Positions 9,577 to 17,895 of a stretch of 64,000 nt of DNA are shown here, piece after piece. How positions within the stretch are numbered: position 1 is the first letter of the stretch; the number at the start of each line of letters is the position of its first letter. Below the pieces are notes generated by a model, which worked only from the letters and a program-made list of their open reading frames with translations, was not told where the DNA came from and ran no database searches. The translations under genes were made by a program, and so were the position numbers. This DNA is from Kineothrix sp. IPX-CK (GTDB lineage: Bacteria; Bacillota; Clostridia; Lachnospirales; Lachnospiraceae), in NCBI RefSeq assembly GCF_039134705.1, contig NZ_CP146256.1, positions 3,658,001-3,722,000 on the forward strand, read 5' to 3'.

Positions 9577-11967
9577 TTACCCCATCACCACTTTTACCCG
9601 ATGGGCCGTTCCTTTATCCACGAGCGGAATGCACTCTACTTTCTCACCGTCCAGGTAAAGCTCCTTTACCCCTTTCATGACACCATCAGGGTTTACCACC
9701 TCGATATGATAATCCACGCCCCTCCACTGCCTTAGCATAGAGAATTCCTTCCACTCAGCAGGAATACAAGGGTCGATTTCCAAATACTCGAACTGCGGCC
9801 TTATGCCCAGTATGTATCTGGTTGCCGAGAAATAGGCCCAGCCGCCCGTGCCTGTCATGAACGGATGTCTCGCGCGTCCGTGGGCAGTATGGTCCCGTCC
9901 CATAATAAACTGGCAATAGGAATAGGGCTCTGCCTCCCTTATATCTATTTTATCGTTCTGGTAATAAGGGCATAATGCATTATAGAACTTCATGGCACGA
10001 TCGCCTCGTCCAAGCTTGCATTCCGCCGCCCATGCCCAGGGATTGGGATGGGAGAATACTGCGCCGTTTTCCTTAACGCCAGGGTATACTCTCGTTACAA
10101 AACCGATGTCCTCATCCGGCACTGTATAGGAAGGAGCGTTCAGCATGATTCCCCAAGGCGTATAAAGATATTCGTCTACGCTGTCCATGGCGCGGATTCC
10201 CTTCTCATGATCAGCCGCTCCCGAAAGAACCGCCCATGAGTTGGACTCGAGATGAACTTTTCCTTCTTTATCGGAATGAGTGCCAATTTTTTTGCCGTTC
10301 TTAGTAATACCGCGTATAAACCATTCTCCGTCCCACAGCTCATCATTACATACCTTTTTAACCGTTTCTGACATTTCGGTATATTTTACAACTTCCTTTT
10401 CTCTGCCCAAATATCTTGCCAGCTCCAGGAAGTTCTCGATAGCCCAGTAATGGAGGAAGGATACCATGGCGCTTTCACCGCCGCCGAGATTCAGGCAGTC
10501 GTTCCAGTCCGCACGAAGTCCCTTACAGATTCCCGTAGCTCCTACCTGCTCGGCCGAAAAGTCCAGAATCCGCATCATATGCTCATAAACAGTGCCTTCG
10601 CCGCCGTCCGCATAGGTAATCACTTCATCTGCAAAGGCCTTGTCTCCCGTTTCCTTTATAAATTCCACAATAGAGGATACCAGCCATAGCGCGTCGTCGG
10701 AGCAGGCGTCCTTTAAGCCGTGTATGATATTATCCTTATCCGGAGAAGGAATGACCGTAGGCGAATTGAACGGCTTTTCTTCATGATCCGGTTCAAACCA
10801 TTCCGGCTGGAACAAGTGCAGTCCGTATCCCTTCGATACGAGACCGCGCAGCAGTTCTACGATACGCTGTCTGCATTTTTCCGGATTGGAGTGGGGAATC
10901 GTCATGGCATCCTGCGCCGTATCGCGGTATCCCAATCCCACTCGTCCTCCCACTTCGATAAAAGATGCGAACCGGGAAAACATTACGTTGATTTCTGCTT
11001 GGTATAAGGTCCATGTGTTGATCAGCGTATTCATGCCTTCATTCGGAGTATTGATCTGAAGCTTCTCAAATTTATTGTTCCAGTATTTCCTTAAATCCTC
11101 ATATACCTTATCGACTGCGGAAAAGTCGCTGTACTTTGCCTTCGCTTTCTTTCCTTCATCCCTTCTGCCTTCCCCCAGCATGAATACCACTCTGACTTCT
11201 TCTCCCGGCTGCAATACGATGTTCTTCTGTAAGGAGCCGCAGTGATTATTGCCAAGCTCATGAGAGCCGCTGCACTTACCTCTCTCCACTGCCGCCGGAT
11301 TGTCCTCCGTATGGTAAAGCCCCAGAAACTTGTCTCTTAAGCAATCATAACCGTCCGGCTCGAAATTGGACGCAAAATATTGATACCCGAATTCTTCATA
11401 GAATAAATCATGTTCGATGATGCCGTCCTCATAGGAGGAGCCGGCGCAGTACATGCTCATCTGGAAGTTCTGGTTATCGATCATTACATGGTGAAAGGAG
11501 AATTCGCAATAAGAAAACAGACTTAAATCTCTCGGTCTATCGTCCTCATTCTTAATTGTTACATCCCATAGCTCCACCGAATCATTAAGCGGCACGACCA
11601 GGGTCTGTGTCGCTTTTATTTTGCTGTAGCCGCATTCGTAAATCGAATAAGACATACCGTGGCGGCATGTGTACTTCGCTTCCTCCAGTGATTTTCCTAC
11701 CGGCTGCCATGATATGCTCCAGTAGTCCTCACTGTCATTATCTCTTATGTATACGTAGTGACCCGGTCTGTCCATGGGTATGCTGTTTCCGCGAAATCTC
11801 GTTACTCGATGGTACTCCGGAGTCTTATAGAACATATAGCCTCCGGCCGTGTGGTTCACCACCACGCACATATCCTGTACGCCGAGGTAATTGGTCCACG
11901 ATGTGGGTATATCCACTCTGTCGATTACATATTCCCGCTTCTCGTTGTCAAAATGTCCGTACTGCAT
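9577..11967 (-). CDS. GH94 family disaccharide phosphorylase, cellobiose phosphorylase-like
   Basis: A 796-residue cytosolic enzyme of the usual cellobiose phosphorylase length. The start MQYGHFDNEKREYVI matches the family N-terminus. The catalytic acid region is RADWNDCLN, and HPFMTGTGGWAYFSATRYILGI is the characteristic C-terminal barrel motif. The family cleaves beta-glucosidic disaccharides with phosphate, giving glucose 1-phosphate plus a sugar. Cellobiose is the likeliest substrate by similarity; other GH94 specificities (chitobiose, cellobionate, laminaribiose) cannot be excluded. A first ATG lies three codons upstream but directly abuts AGGAGG; the ATG at 11967 is 9 bases from it and is preferred. 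The phosphohexomutase gene follows at once, so the pair forms an ATP-sparing catabolic unit. Confidence 0.88.
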   Translation of the reverse strand: MQYGHFDNEKREYVIDRVDIPTSWTNYLGVQDMCVVVNHTAGGYMFYKTPEYHRVTRFRGNSIPMDRPGHYVYIRDNDSEDYWSISWQPVGKSLEEAKYTCRHGMSYSIYECGYSKIKATQTLVVPLNDSVELWDVTIKNEDDRPRDLSLFSYCEFSFHHVMIDNQNFQMSMYCAGSSYEDGIIEHDLFYEEFGYQYFASNFEPDGYDCLRDKFLGLYHTEDNPAAVERGKCSGSHELGNNHCGSLQKNIVLQPGEEVRVVFMLGEGRRDEGKKAKAKYSDFSAVDKVYEDLRKYWNNKFEKLQINTPNEGMNTLINTWTLYQAEINVMFSRFASFIEVGGRVGLGYRDTAQDAMTIPHSNPEKCRQRIVELLRGLVSKGYGLHLFQPEWFEPDHEEKPFNSPTVIPSPDKDNIIHGLKDACSDDALWLVSSIVEFIKETGDKAFADEVITYADGGEGTVYEHMMRILDFSAEQVGATGICKGLRADWNDCLNLGGGESAMVSFLHYWAIENFLELARYLGREKEVVKYTEMSETVKKVCNDELWDGEWFIRGITKNGKKIGTHSDKEGKVHLESNSWAVLSGAADHEKGIRAMDSVDEYLYTPWGIMLNAPSYTVPDEDIGFVTRVYPGVKENGAVFSHPNPWAWAAECKLGRGDRAMKFYNALCPYYQNDKIDIREAEPYSYCQFIMGRDHTAHGRARHPFMTGTGGWAYFSATRYILGIRPQFEYLEIDPCIPAEWKEFSMLRQWRGVDYHIEVVNPDGVMKGVKELYLDGEKVECIPLVDKGTAHRVKVVMG

Positions 11968-12121
11968 CCACTTCATCCTCCTAATCTAATCGGTATACCT
12001 CCAAGCAGAGTCAGAGGATATATCCGTAACCTTCTATGCTTAGATTATATATCGCCAAGGAGAACGGGCACATTGCTAAGTATGTTAATATTTGTATTTT
12101 GTTGTTCGATTGCTTTACCGC

Positions 12122-13138
12122 TCACAATAACTCTTTGTAAAGCCGCAGAACATTTTTATAGAAGATCTTCTCTACCTGGTCATTAGAAAATCCCGCCATG
12201 CAAAGGGCTTCCGAGAGTTCCTGAAGATGCGAATAGTCGGGCAGCTCTTCATGCCCTTCTATCCCGTCAAAGTCGCTTCCAAGACCGAGGCAGTCAATGC
12301 CTCCGACATTAGTGATATATTTCGCATGCTCTACAATTGAAGCAATTGTACCTGTATTCTTTTCCCCTTTTGACACCTCTGTCAAAAAATCGGGGCAGAA
12401 ATTAAGCCCTATCACTCCGCCGCGCAATGCTATCTTACGTATCATTTCATCCGTTAGATTCCTTACCCATGGACAAACTGCTCTGGCATTGGAGTGACTG
12501 GCCACAAAAGGCTTTTTCGTAGTCTCAAGCACATCGTAAAAGCCCTTGTCGGACAGATGAGATACATCGATGATCATTCCGATACGTTCCATCTCCGTCA
12601 CGATTTCTACCCCCTGCTCAGTCAGTCCGTTCTCCGTATCCGCAATCTTATAGAAGGGAACACTCTCACCCTCTATCTGACGGCCTTCATAGTTCCCCGC
12701 ACGCACATTGGGATGGCCTATTTCATTAGGATAATTCCACGTCAGAGTCATCATGCGCACACCAAGTCTGTACATATCTCTAAGATAGGCGAGGTTTCCT
12801 TTACAGACAGCGCCCTCTTCTACCGTGAGCAGCGCTGATATTTTGCCTTCTGCAATATTTTTCTCAATATCCTTCCAACAAAAAACAGGAGCAATCATGT
12901 CCCTGTTTTTTCCCAATTCATTATAATACAGGTCCGCCATCCGCAGGAATTCTTCCAAAGGATTCTCAGCCCTCTCCTTATGGATGAAGATGGCGAAATT
13001 CTGCAAAAGGGCATCACCCTTATTCAGCTTCGTCAAATCGATGTGGCAGTTGTTTCTGCGCAGGCTCTCGTCCTGACCTTCTTTTATCCTTTTATATAAT
13101 TCGGAAATCGTGTCGCAGTGCATATCTACAGCCTTCAT
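12122..13138 (-). CDS. Membrane dipeptidase family (M19) metallopeptidase
   Basis: 338 residues, with the M19 zinc-site signatures in order: DMHCDT (residues 5-10), a metal-bridging glutamate region LTVEEGAV, DVSHLSDKGF, SHSNARAV and GLGSDFDGIEG near the C-terminus. Enzymes of this class hydrolyse dipeptides, including D-amino-acid-containing or dehydro-dipeptides. No signal peptide is visible, so it is probably cytosolic. The gene begins 29 bases after the PfkB-type kinase stop codon and is likely co-transcribed with it, although the metabolic link is not obvious. A GAGGGAATAGGAAA ribosome site precedes the ATG. No clear terminator is seen after it. Confidence 0.9.
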   Translation of the reverse strand: MKAVDMHCDTISELYKRIKEGQDESLRRNNCHIDLTKLNKGDALLQNFAIFIHKERAENPLEEFLRMADLYYNELGKNRDMIAPVFCWKDIEKNIAEGKISALLTVEEGAVCKGNLAYLRDMYRLGVRMMTLTWNYPNEIGHPNVRAGNYEGRQIEGESVPFYKIADTENGLTEQGVEIVTEMERIGMIIDVSHLSDKGFYDVLETTKKPFVASHSNARAVCPWVRNLTDEMIRKIALRGGVIGLNFCPDFLTEVSKGEKNTGTIASIVEHAKYITNVGGIDCLGLGSDFDGIEGHEELPDYSHLQELSEALCMAGFSNDQVEKIFYKNVLRLYKELL

Positions 13139-13167
13139 TTTCCTATTCCCTCACTTCTGCCTTATTC

Positions 13168-14085
13168 CTATCTTCCGTCCCTCCAGATCAAATTGCGCCA
13201 TTGTACAATTTGCTCCTCTGTCAAGAATCCATTAGAGGTTCCCATAAAACCTATTTTATAGGAAGCAAAAAGGAGCGCGTTCTTCACCGCGAACACTGAA
13301 TCCTGTGTCTTATTATAAAAATGAAGGAAGCAGGAAAACAGCGCATTACCGGCACCAACCGTATTCACCAGTCCGTGGGTCCTCACCGTATTATAATGAG
13401 CGATGATGTTTTTGTTCTTATCATATAATATGAGGCCTTCCGCTCCCTGACCTAAGATAATGATTTCCGGCCGATATTTTGCCGCAAGAGACTTCACGAA
13501 TTCATAGGGTTCTTCAATCAGATGATCGTCGCTGACATACAGAATGTCGGCAGCCTTCAAATAATCCTCGTTATAGCAGATCTTGCTTTCCTGATATTCT
13601 CTGATATTTACTGCGATAGGCTTGCGAAGTTCCTTACCGATTCCAATAAGAGGCCGACAGAAATTAGCGTTGGACAATACGAGCATCTCCGCTCTCGCTG
13701 CGCGCTCCTCGAATAAATGCAAATCATAAGAAGTCTCCCTCAAATCCTTAATATCCTCAAAAATCTGCTGTTTCCTCTCTTCATCATAAAATACTGCTGC
13801 AGTAGGTGTATTCTGAAGCAGGGGTAATATATAATCGGTTACCAGTGTTACTTCGCTTCCCTTGGGGTTAATCAGCTCCATGCTTTCATCGACGCCCACC
13901 ATGGACATGAAATCCACTGAGTTTCCCAGCCACTTTAACGCTAGGGATTCATTATAAGCATCCCCTCCGGCGTTTATAAAGATGGTACCAGGTTTATTCG
14001 TCACTCCACAGTATTCGATCGGAATCTTATCCACCTTAATGATCGTCTCTTTCTGTACAATTCCCGCCACTAAAAATTTACTCAT
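13168..14085 (-). CDS. PfkB-family carbohydrate kinase-like protein, catalytic Asp replaced by Asn
   Basis: 305 residues with a ribokinase/PfkB fold. The second PfkB signature reads NTVGAGNALFSCF, where the family has GAGD: the general base aspartate is Asn247 here (codon AAT at 13345-13347). The glycine-rich N-terminal signature is also poorly kept (INAGGDAYNESLALKWLG). The rest of the fold appears complete, including LGQGAEGLILYD before the anion hole. It may be a low-activity kinase, use another base, or act as a binding or regulatory protein. The longest frame starts 43 codons upstream in AT-rich leader DNA, but GGAGAAGGGG lies 5 bases before the ATG at 14085. The M19 dipeptidase gene follows closely. 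Confidence 0.8.
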   Translation of the reverse strand: MSKFLVAGIVQKETIIKVDKIPIEYCGVTNKPGTIFINAGGDAYNESLALKWLGNSVDFMSMVGVDESMELINPKGSEVTLVTDYILPLLQNTPTAAVFYDEERKQQIFEDIKDLRETSYDLHLFEERAARAEMLVLSNANFCRPLIGIGKELRKPIAVNIREYQESKICYNEDYLKAADILYVSDDHLIEEPYEFVKSLAAKYRPEIIILGQGAEGLILYDKNKNIIAHYNTVRTHGLVNTVGAGNALFSCFLHFYNKTQDSVFAVKNALLFASYKIGFMGTSNGFLTEEQIVQWRNLIWRDGR

Positions 14086-14118
14086 ACCTGCCCCTTCTCC
14101 GCTACACATTTTATAAAT

Positions 14119-14127
14119 ATTATACCA
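14119..14127 (-). promoter_or_regulatory. Extended -10 element of the PfkB-dipeptidase operon
   Basis: On the minus strand TGGTATAAT is an extended -10 (TGnTATAAT), 34 bases before the PfkB start codon. I see no good -35 at standard spacing, which fits an extended -10 promoter. The surrounding 170-bp divergent region is very AT-rich. Confidence 0.45.
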
Positions 14128-14269
14128 TATGTTCCAAATATAGTCGACAAAGAACGAATTTTTCATGTATAATTGAAAATATATAATCAAAATATAATTT
14201 ATATACAATTCCATTTATTATAAAAAGCAGACATCTTAGGTCTGAAAATATAGCTGGAGGCTGTAACAT

Positions 14270-15031
14270 ATGAAAGAAAAACTATATACGATCCCCCTAA
14301 ACGATGCGGTAAACGCAAATGACGAATGCCCCTTTTGCATTATCGAAAGAAATGTTGAACAGGATTTATTGGATTTCGTACTGGGCTCCGGCTCTTCCTA
14401 TATGGAAAGTGACGTGCGCGGCATGACGGACAAGGAAGGCTTTTGCCGAAATCATTTCAAGAAAATGTTCGAATATGGAAACACTCTCGGAAACGGCTGG
14501 ATCCTGAAGACTCACTACGTTCGCATGAATCAGGAGATGTCGGAGCAGTTCAAAGCCTTCTCACCCAAAAAATCCTCTCTCTTAAACAAGCGGGGGAAAG
14601 GCGAGGGCCGTCAGAATTCCATCGGCATCTGGGCGGCGGAAAAAGAGAATTCCTGCTATATCTGCAAGCAGTTTAACGAAACCTATGGCAGATACATGGA
14701 TACCTTCTTCATTCTATATCAGAAAGACAGTGCTTTTCGCGAAAAAATAGAACACAGCAAAGGTTTTTGCCTTCACCATTTCGGAGATTTGTGCGAGGCT
14801 GCTGAAAGCAAGCTCAGCAATAAAGAAAAAACGTCATTCTACCCTGCGATGTTCTCTCTCATGGAGAGAAACATGAAGCGCATGGCTGATGACGTAGCTT
14901 GGCTCGTAGAAAAATTCGATTACAGGAATAAGGATGCGGATTGGAAGGCTTCCAAAGATGCTGTCCAAAGGGGAATGCAGAAATTAAAGGGGGGCTATCC
15001 GGCCGACCCACCCTATAAAATGAACAAGTAA
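14270..15031 (+). CDS. DUF6062 family cysteine-rich protein
   Basis: 253 residues, cytosolic, function unknown; I recognise the family as DUF6062, common in clostridia. Two similar cysteine modules are visible. The first is CPFCIIERN followed ~40 residues later by GFCRNHFKKM. The second is CYICKQFN followed ~40 residues later by GFCLHHFGDL. Each combines a CxxC with a later Cys-x-x-His, which would suit two zinc (or other metal) sites made by internal duplication. The gene is on the plus strand, divergent from the PfkB-like gene and convergent with tetR. GGAGG precedes the ATG by 9 bases. A metal-binding role is inference from cysteine spacing only. Confidence 0.75.
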   Translation: MKEKLYTIPLNDAVNANDECPFCIIERNVEQDLLDFVLGSGSSYMESDVRGMTDKEGFCRNHFKKMFEYGNTLGNGWILKTHYVRMNQEMSEQFKAFSPKKSSLLNKRGKGEGRQNSIGIWAAEKENSCYICKQFNETYGRYMDTFFILYQKDSAFREKIEHSKGFCLHHFGDLCEAAESKLSNKEKTSFYPAMFSLMERNMKRMADDVAWLVEKFDYRNKDADWKASKDAVQRGMQKLKGGYPADPPYKMNK

Positions 15032-15057
15032 CAAGTAATTCCAGCAGGGTTCCTCAC

Positions 15058-15660
15058 CTACTTGCAGGCTAATTGCTTTATCATGTCCAGATAGCCGTTG
15101 ATCTCCTCGTTTAACATATCGGGATGGAAGGCCCCCTCAAAAAAGCTCCTGTTCATTATACCCTGAATCGTATATTCGATCATACATGAAAGCTTTGCCG
15201 GGTCCGCGCCATGCTTAAAGGGAGATAGGTCTGCCCTATTCATAATAGCCTCCCTCGCCTCCTTAAGGACGTTCTTCTTCTCTTCGGCAGCTAACAGCGC
15301 CTCCTTCACGTCCTCCCATCCGGTACGATCTATAAACTTCTGCATATAAGGATAATTCTTGAGCACTTGGAATTTAGCCGCTTCTATCTGCTTCAACAGG
15401 AGAAAAAAGTCCTCTTCTTTCTTACCTACGCGGGTTGAAAGTTCCAAAGACATAAAGCGTACGCTGTAATCTATGAGAAACTCATAAAGTCCCAGCTTGC
15501 TCGTAAAATAATGAAACAGCAATCCCTTGCTTATTCCAGCCTCTGCCACGATATCGTCCGTACTGGCATGCCTATAGCCGTTCTTCGCAAATATTTTCAA
15601 AGCAGCGTTTATCATTCTATCTTGTTTTTCTTTTTTTAGATCAAAAAATTTCTCATTCAC
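15058..15660 (-). CDS. TetR/AcrR family transcriptional regulator
   Basis: 200 residues. The N-terminal helix-turn-helix (~10-55) reads MINAALKIFAKNGYRHAS, then DDIVAEAGISKGLLFHYF, a standard TetR motif. The C-terminal ligand-binding half is not diagnostic. The open frame begins at a GTG with only a weak GGA-based ribosome site; an ATG 15 codons in would shorten the first helix, so I keep the GTG. Upstream at 15691-15707 an imperfect inverted repeat, TTGAC-TTTATTG-GTCGA, resembles TetR-type operators and could mediate autoregulation. The divergent acidic membrane protein gene is a possible target. Confidence 0.85.
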   Translation of the reverse strand: MNEKFFDLKKEKQDRMINAALKIFAKNGYRHASTDDIVAEAGISKGLLFHYFTSKLGLYEFLIDYSVRFMSLELSTRVGKKEEDFFLLLKQIEAAKFQVLKNYPYMQKFIDRTGWEDVKEALLAAEEKKNVLKEAREAIMNRADLSPFKHGADPAKLSCMIEYTIQGIMNRSFFEGAFHPDMLNEEINGYLDMIKQLACK

Positions 15661-15862
15661 AGTATTTTCCAGGTCCTTTTTCCGCAGTTATTGACTTTAT
15701 TGGTCGATTTTTAATATAACATATTTTCACAATAGATACAATAAAGTTTGATATTTTATATTTAACAAAAAAATTATGGTTTTTTTATACATATTCTCTT
15801 TTCAATTTGACAAAATAGTATTAATATGTTTCTATAACCTCGAAATTGAAAGGAGTACTTAT

Positions 15863-16234
15863 ATGGCAAAAAAATTCGGTAAATTTTTGATGTTTACTGC
15901 TGTCGCAGGAGCTGCCGCAGCCGGTGTTTATTATTATTTACAGAATAAGAATTCTTCTTATTCCGACGATTTGGATGATGATGATTTCGATGACTTTAGC
16001 GACGACCTTGACAGCGATACAGAAAAAGAGGACAGCAAGCGCAATTATGTTGACCTTCATTTGGAAAAAGCGGAAAATGCAGCCTCCGATGCCGTAAACC
16101 ATTTGAGTGACGCCGCTGCCACTGCTGCTGATACCGCTAAGACGGTCGTAAAGGATACTGTGAAGGACGCGGTTGAAACTGCCGAGTCCAAGGTAGAAGA
16201 ATTTTTTGACGACGACAGTGAAAATTCCATATAA
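15863..16234 (+). CDS. Small membrane-anchored acidic protein
   Basis: 123 residues, not a family I can name. A lysine-rich start (MAKKFGKFLMF) is followed by one hydrophobic helix (~8-27, TAVAGAAAAGVYYYL), then an Asp-rich stretch (DDLDDDDFDDFSDDLDSD) and an alanine-rich amphipathic region with regular spacing that looks helical (ENAASDAVNHLSDAAATA). The tail is again acidic. This layout resembles YtxH-like or other stress-associated envelope proteins, but there is no firm match. AGGAG lies 7 bases before the ATG at 15863; the open frame extends 29 codons further upstream without a ribosome site. Confidence 0.7.
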   Translation: MAKKFGKFLMFTAVAGAAAAGVYYYLQNKNSSYSDDLDDDDFDDFSDDLDSDTEKEDSKRNYVDLHLEKAENAASDAVNHLSDAAATAADTAKTVVKDTVKDAVETAESKVEEFFDDDSENSI

Positions 16235-16250
16235 TTAAAACAAAAATAAC

Positions 16251-16378
16251 GACTGCGCCCATGAAAATATTTAGAAGTTCTTTCTCCGGATATATGTTTT
16301 CTGCTATGTTTGGCGGGGATGGACTGAGAATCAGAACTTCTTATATATTGGAATCCGGCGCAGGAGTCTTTTTGTTTT
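16251..16378 (+). other. Possible structured RNA or long 3' UTR with terminator-like end
   Basis: Between the acidic protein gene and mocR, two nested complementary pairs occur. The outer pair is GACTGCGCC (16251-16259) with GGCGCAG plus GAGTC (16357-16368). The inner pair is AGAAGTTCT (16273-16281) with AGAACTTCT (16333-16341). The outer arm is followed by TTTTTGTTTT. A ~120-nt folded transcript ending in a terminator is possible. No known RNA class was recognised. Confidence 0.35.
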
Positions 16379-16438
16379 GGACATATTGTCTAGGGCTGTT
16401 CGTAAAAAGGACCTTTTGACACCCTAATCCTATTACAC

Positions 16439-16470
16439 AAAAAAGTCTCGTATCACATCCAGACTTTTTT
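16439..16470 (-). terminator. Terminator overlapping the mocR stop codon
   Basis: A 10-bp stem, AAAAAAGTCT / AGACTTTTTT with a 12-base loop, is formed on the minus strand. The loop contains the TGA stop of the MocR-type gene, so the last three codons build the upstream arm. Confidence 0.7.
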
Positions 16471-17877
16471 TAATGACTCAAGCCCTTCTCTAATCTGCGT
16501 CTTGCTTAGGGCAGCATATCCCAAGATCACCATATCCTCTTTTCCTTTCGGCACATCCTGGCCTATATAAGCCTCTGAAAGCCCATATGCTCTCACGCCC
16601 TCTGCCGCTGCCAACTTTAACAGCTCCATTTCCCCCCGTCCGGACTTATCGCTAAGGAGAATATGAAGCCCTGCTCCCTCTCCGGATAGTTGGAAGCGTT
16701 CCTCCATATCCTTGCATTCACTAAGAAGCAAATCGTGCTTTTCCCTGTATATTTTCCTCATCTTGTTCAAATGGCGCTCGAAATGCCCTTTTTCAATAAA
16801 TTCACTCAATATCCGCTGGTCGATTCTGGACACCGTGGTGGAATAAAAAGAACACTTTTTCTCATATCTCTCCAGCAGGGGCAGCGGGAGAACCATGTAG
16901 CTGATACGAATGGCAGGTGCGATAGCCTTAGAAAACGTTCCGATGTAAATCACCTTTCCAGCCCAATCAGAAGCCTGAAGAGACGGTACCGGTTTGCCCT
17001 TGAATCGAAATTCACTGTCGTAATCGTCCTCAATCAGATATCGTTCCTCTTTCTCCTCCGCCCACTTAAGCAGCTCCATACGCCGCCCGATGGGCATGAC
17101 GATTCCCGTAGGATACTGATGGGAGGGCATTACATAAGCCACCTGCGCATCGCTTTCCCTAAGCCTCTCCACGCTCATTCCTCCACCGTCCAGCTCTACA
17201 GGGCTGATTTGGTACGCAAAGGAATCGAAGATGCGGTACGCTCTCTTATAAGTGGGATTCTCCATGGCGATCTTCACATGCCGCCCTAATATCTTCTCCA
17301 AAAGCATGAGCAGGTAATCATTGCCCGCACCCACAATAATCTGCTCCGGCATGCAGTTCACTCCTCTGGAGGAATGCAGATAGCGGCTGATGATTTCTCT
17401 CAGCTTCCAATCACCCTTAGAGGAGCCGGAAGCGAACATCTCACTGTTGGCATCTACAAGAATATTTTTCGTTATTTTCTTCCAGGTGGCGAATGGAAAA
17501 GCCGTCATGTCGATAGCATTAGGCGAGAAATCAAATAAATAGTGCATTTTCTTCTCATCCTGTTCGAATCTCGCCTTAGGCAGCTCTCCCGGCCTCCTTC
17601 CGCTTTCTCCTTCCAGAAAAAATATCTCGTCCATCCCGCATACGAAATAGCCTTTGTAAGGTTTGGACTCTATATATCCCTCGGACAGAAGCTGTCCGTA
17701 GGCAATTTCCACCGTACCTCGCGATACTGCGAGAAATTCCGCCAAAGAACGCGTAGAGGGAAGCTTTTCATCTTTGAGAAGCTTCCCTTTTCTTATCTCT
17801 TGCCTGATATGTTCATAGATTTGCTCATATAAATGTGTTTCGCCGTCCTGACGAAGTTCAATGGTCAAATCGTTCAT
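16453..17877 (-). CDS. MocR/PdxR-type regulator (GntR HTH fused to aminotransferase fold)
   Basis: 474 residues. An N-terminal GntR winged helix (~10-78; LYEQIYEHIRQEIRKGKLL, LPSTRSLAEFLAVSRGTVEI) is joined to a class I aminotransferase-like domain. The PLP lysine lies in TFSKAIAPAIRISY, and the PLP-phosphate and Asp/Tyr positions appear kept (EDDYDSEFR). MocR proteins sense PLP or amino compounds and control vitamin B6, amino-acid or transport genes. The gene is last in the glnS-DUF2225-mocR run, starting 18 bases after the DUF2225 stop, so its target may be elsewhere. The ribosome site is AGGAAACG. The terminator overlaps the stop. Confidence 0.9.
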   Translation of the reverse strand: MNDLTIELRQDGETHLYEQIYEHIRQEIRKGKLLKDEKLPSTRSLAEFLAVSRGTVEIAYGQLLSEGYIESKPYKGYFVCGMDEIFFLEGESGRRPGELPKARFEQDEKKMHYLFDFSPNAIDMTAFPFATWKKITKNILVDANSEMFASGSSKGDWKLREIISRYLHSSRGVNCMPEQIIVGAGNDYLLMLLEKILGRHVKIAMENPTYKRAYRIFDSFAYQISPVELDGGGMSVERLRESDAQVAYVMPSHQYPTGIVMPIGRRMELLKWAEEKEERYLIEDDYDSEFRFKGKPVPSLQASDWAGKVIYIGTFSKAIAPAIRISYMVLPLPLLERYEKKCSFYSTTVSRIDQRILSEFIEKGHFERHLNKMRKIYREKHDLLLSECKDMEERFQLSGEGAGLHILLSDKSGRGEMELLKLAAAEGVRAYGLSEAYIGQDVPKGKEDMVILGYAALSKTQIREGLESLKKVWM

Positions 17878-17895
17878 CGTTTCCTGTCTTTCTTA

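Noticed and set aside
14086..14214. 43-codon N-terminal extension of the PfkB-like protein.
   Set aside because: It is translated from AT-rich promoter DNA containing the extended -10, and a good ribosome site supports the start at 14085.
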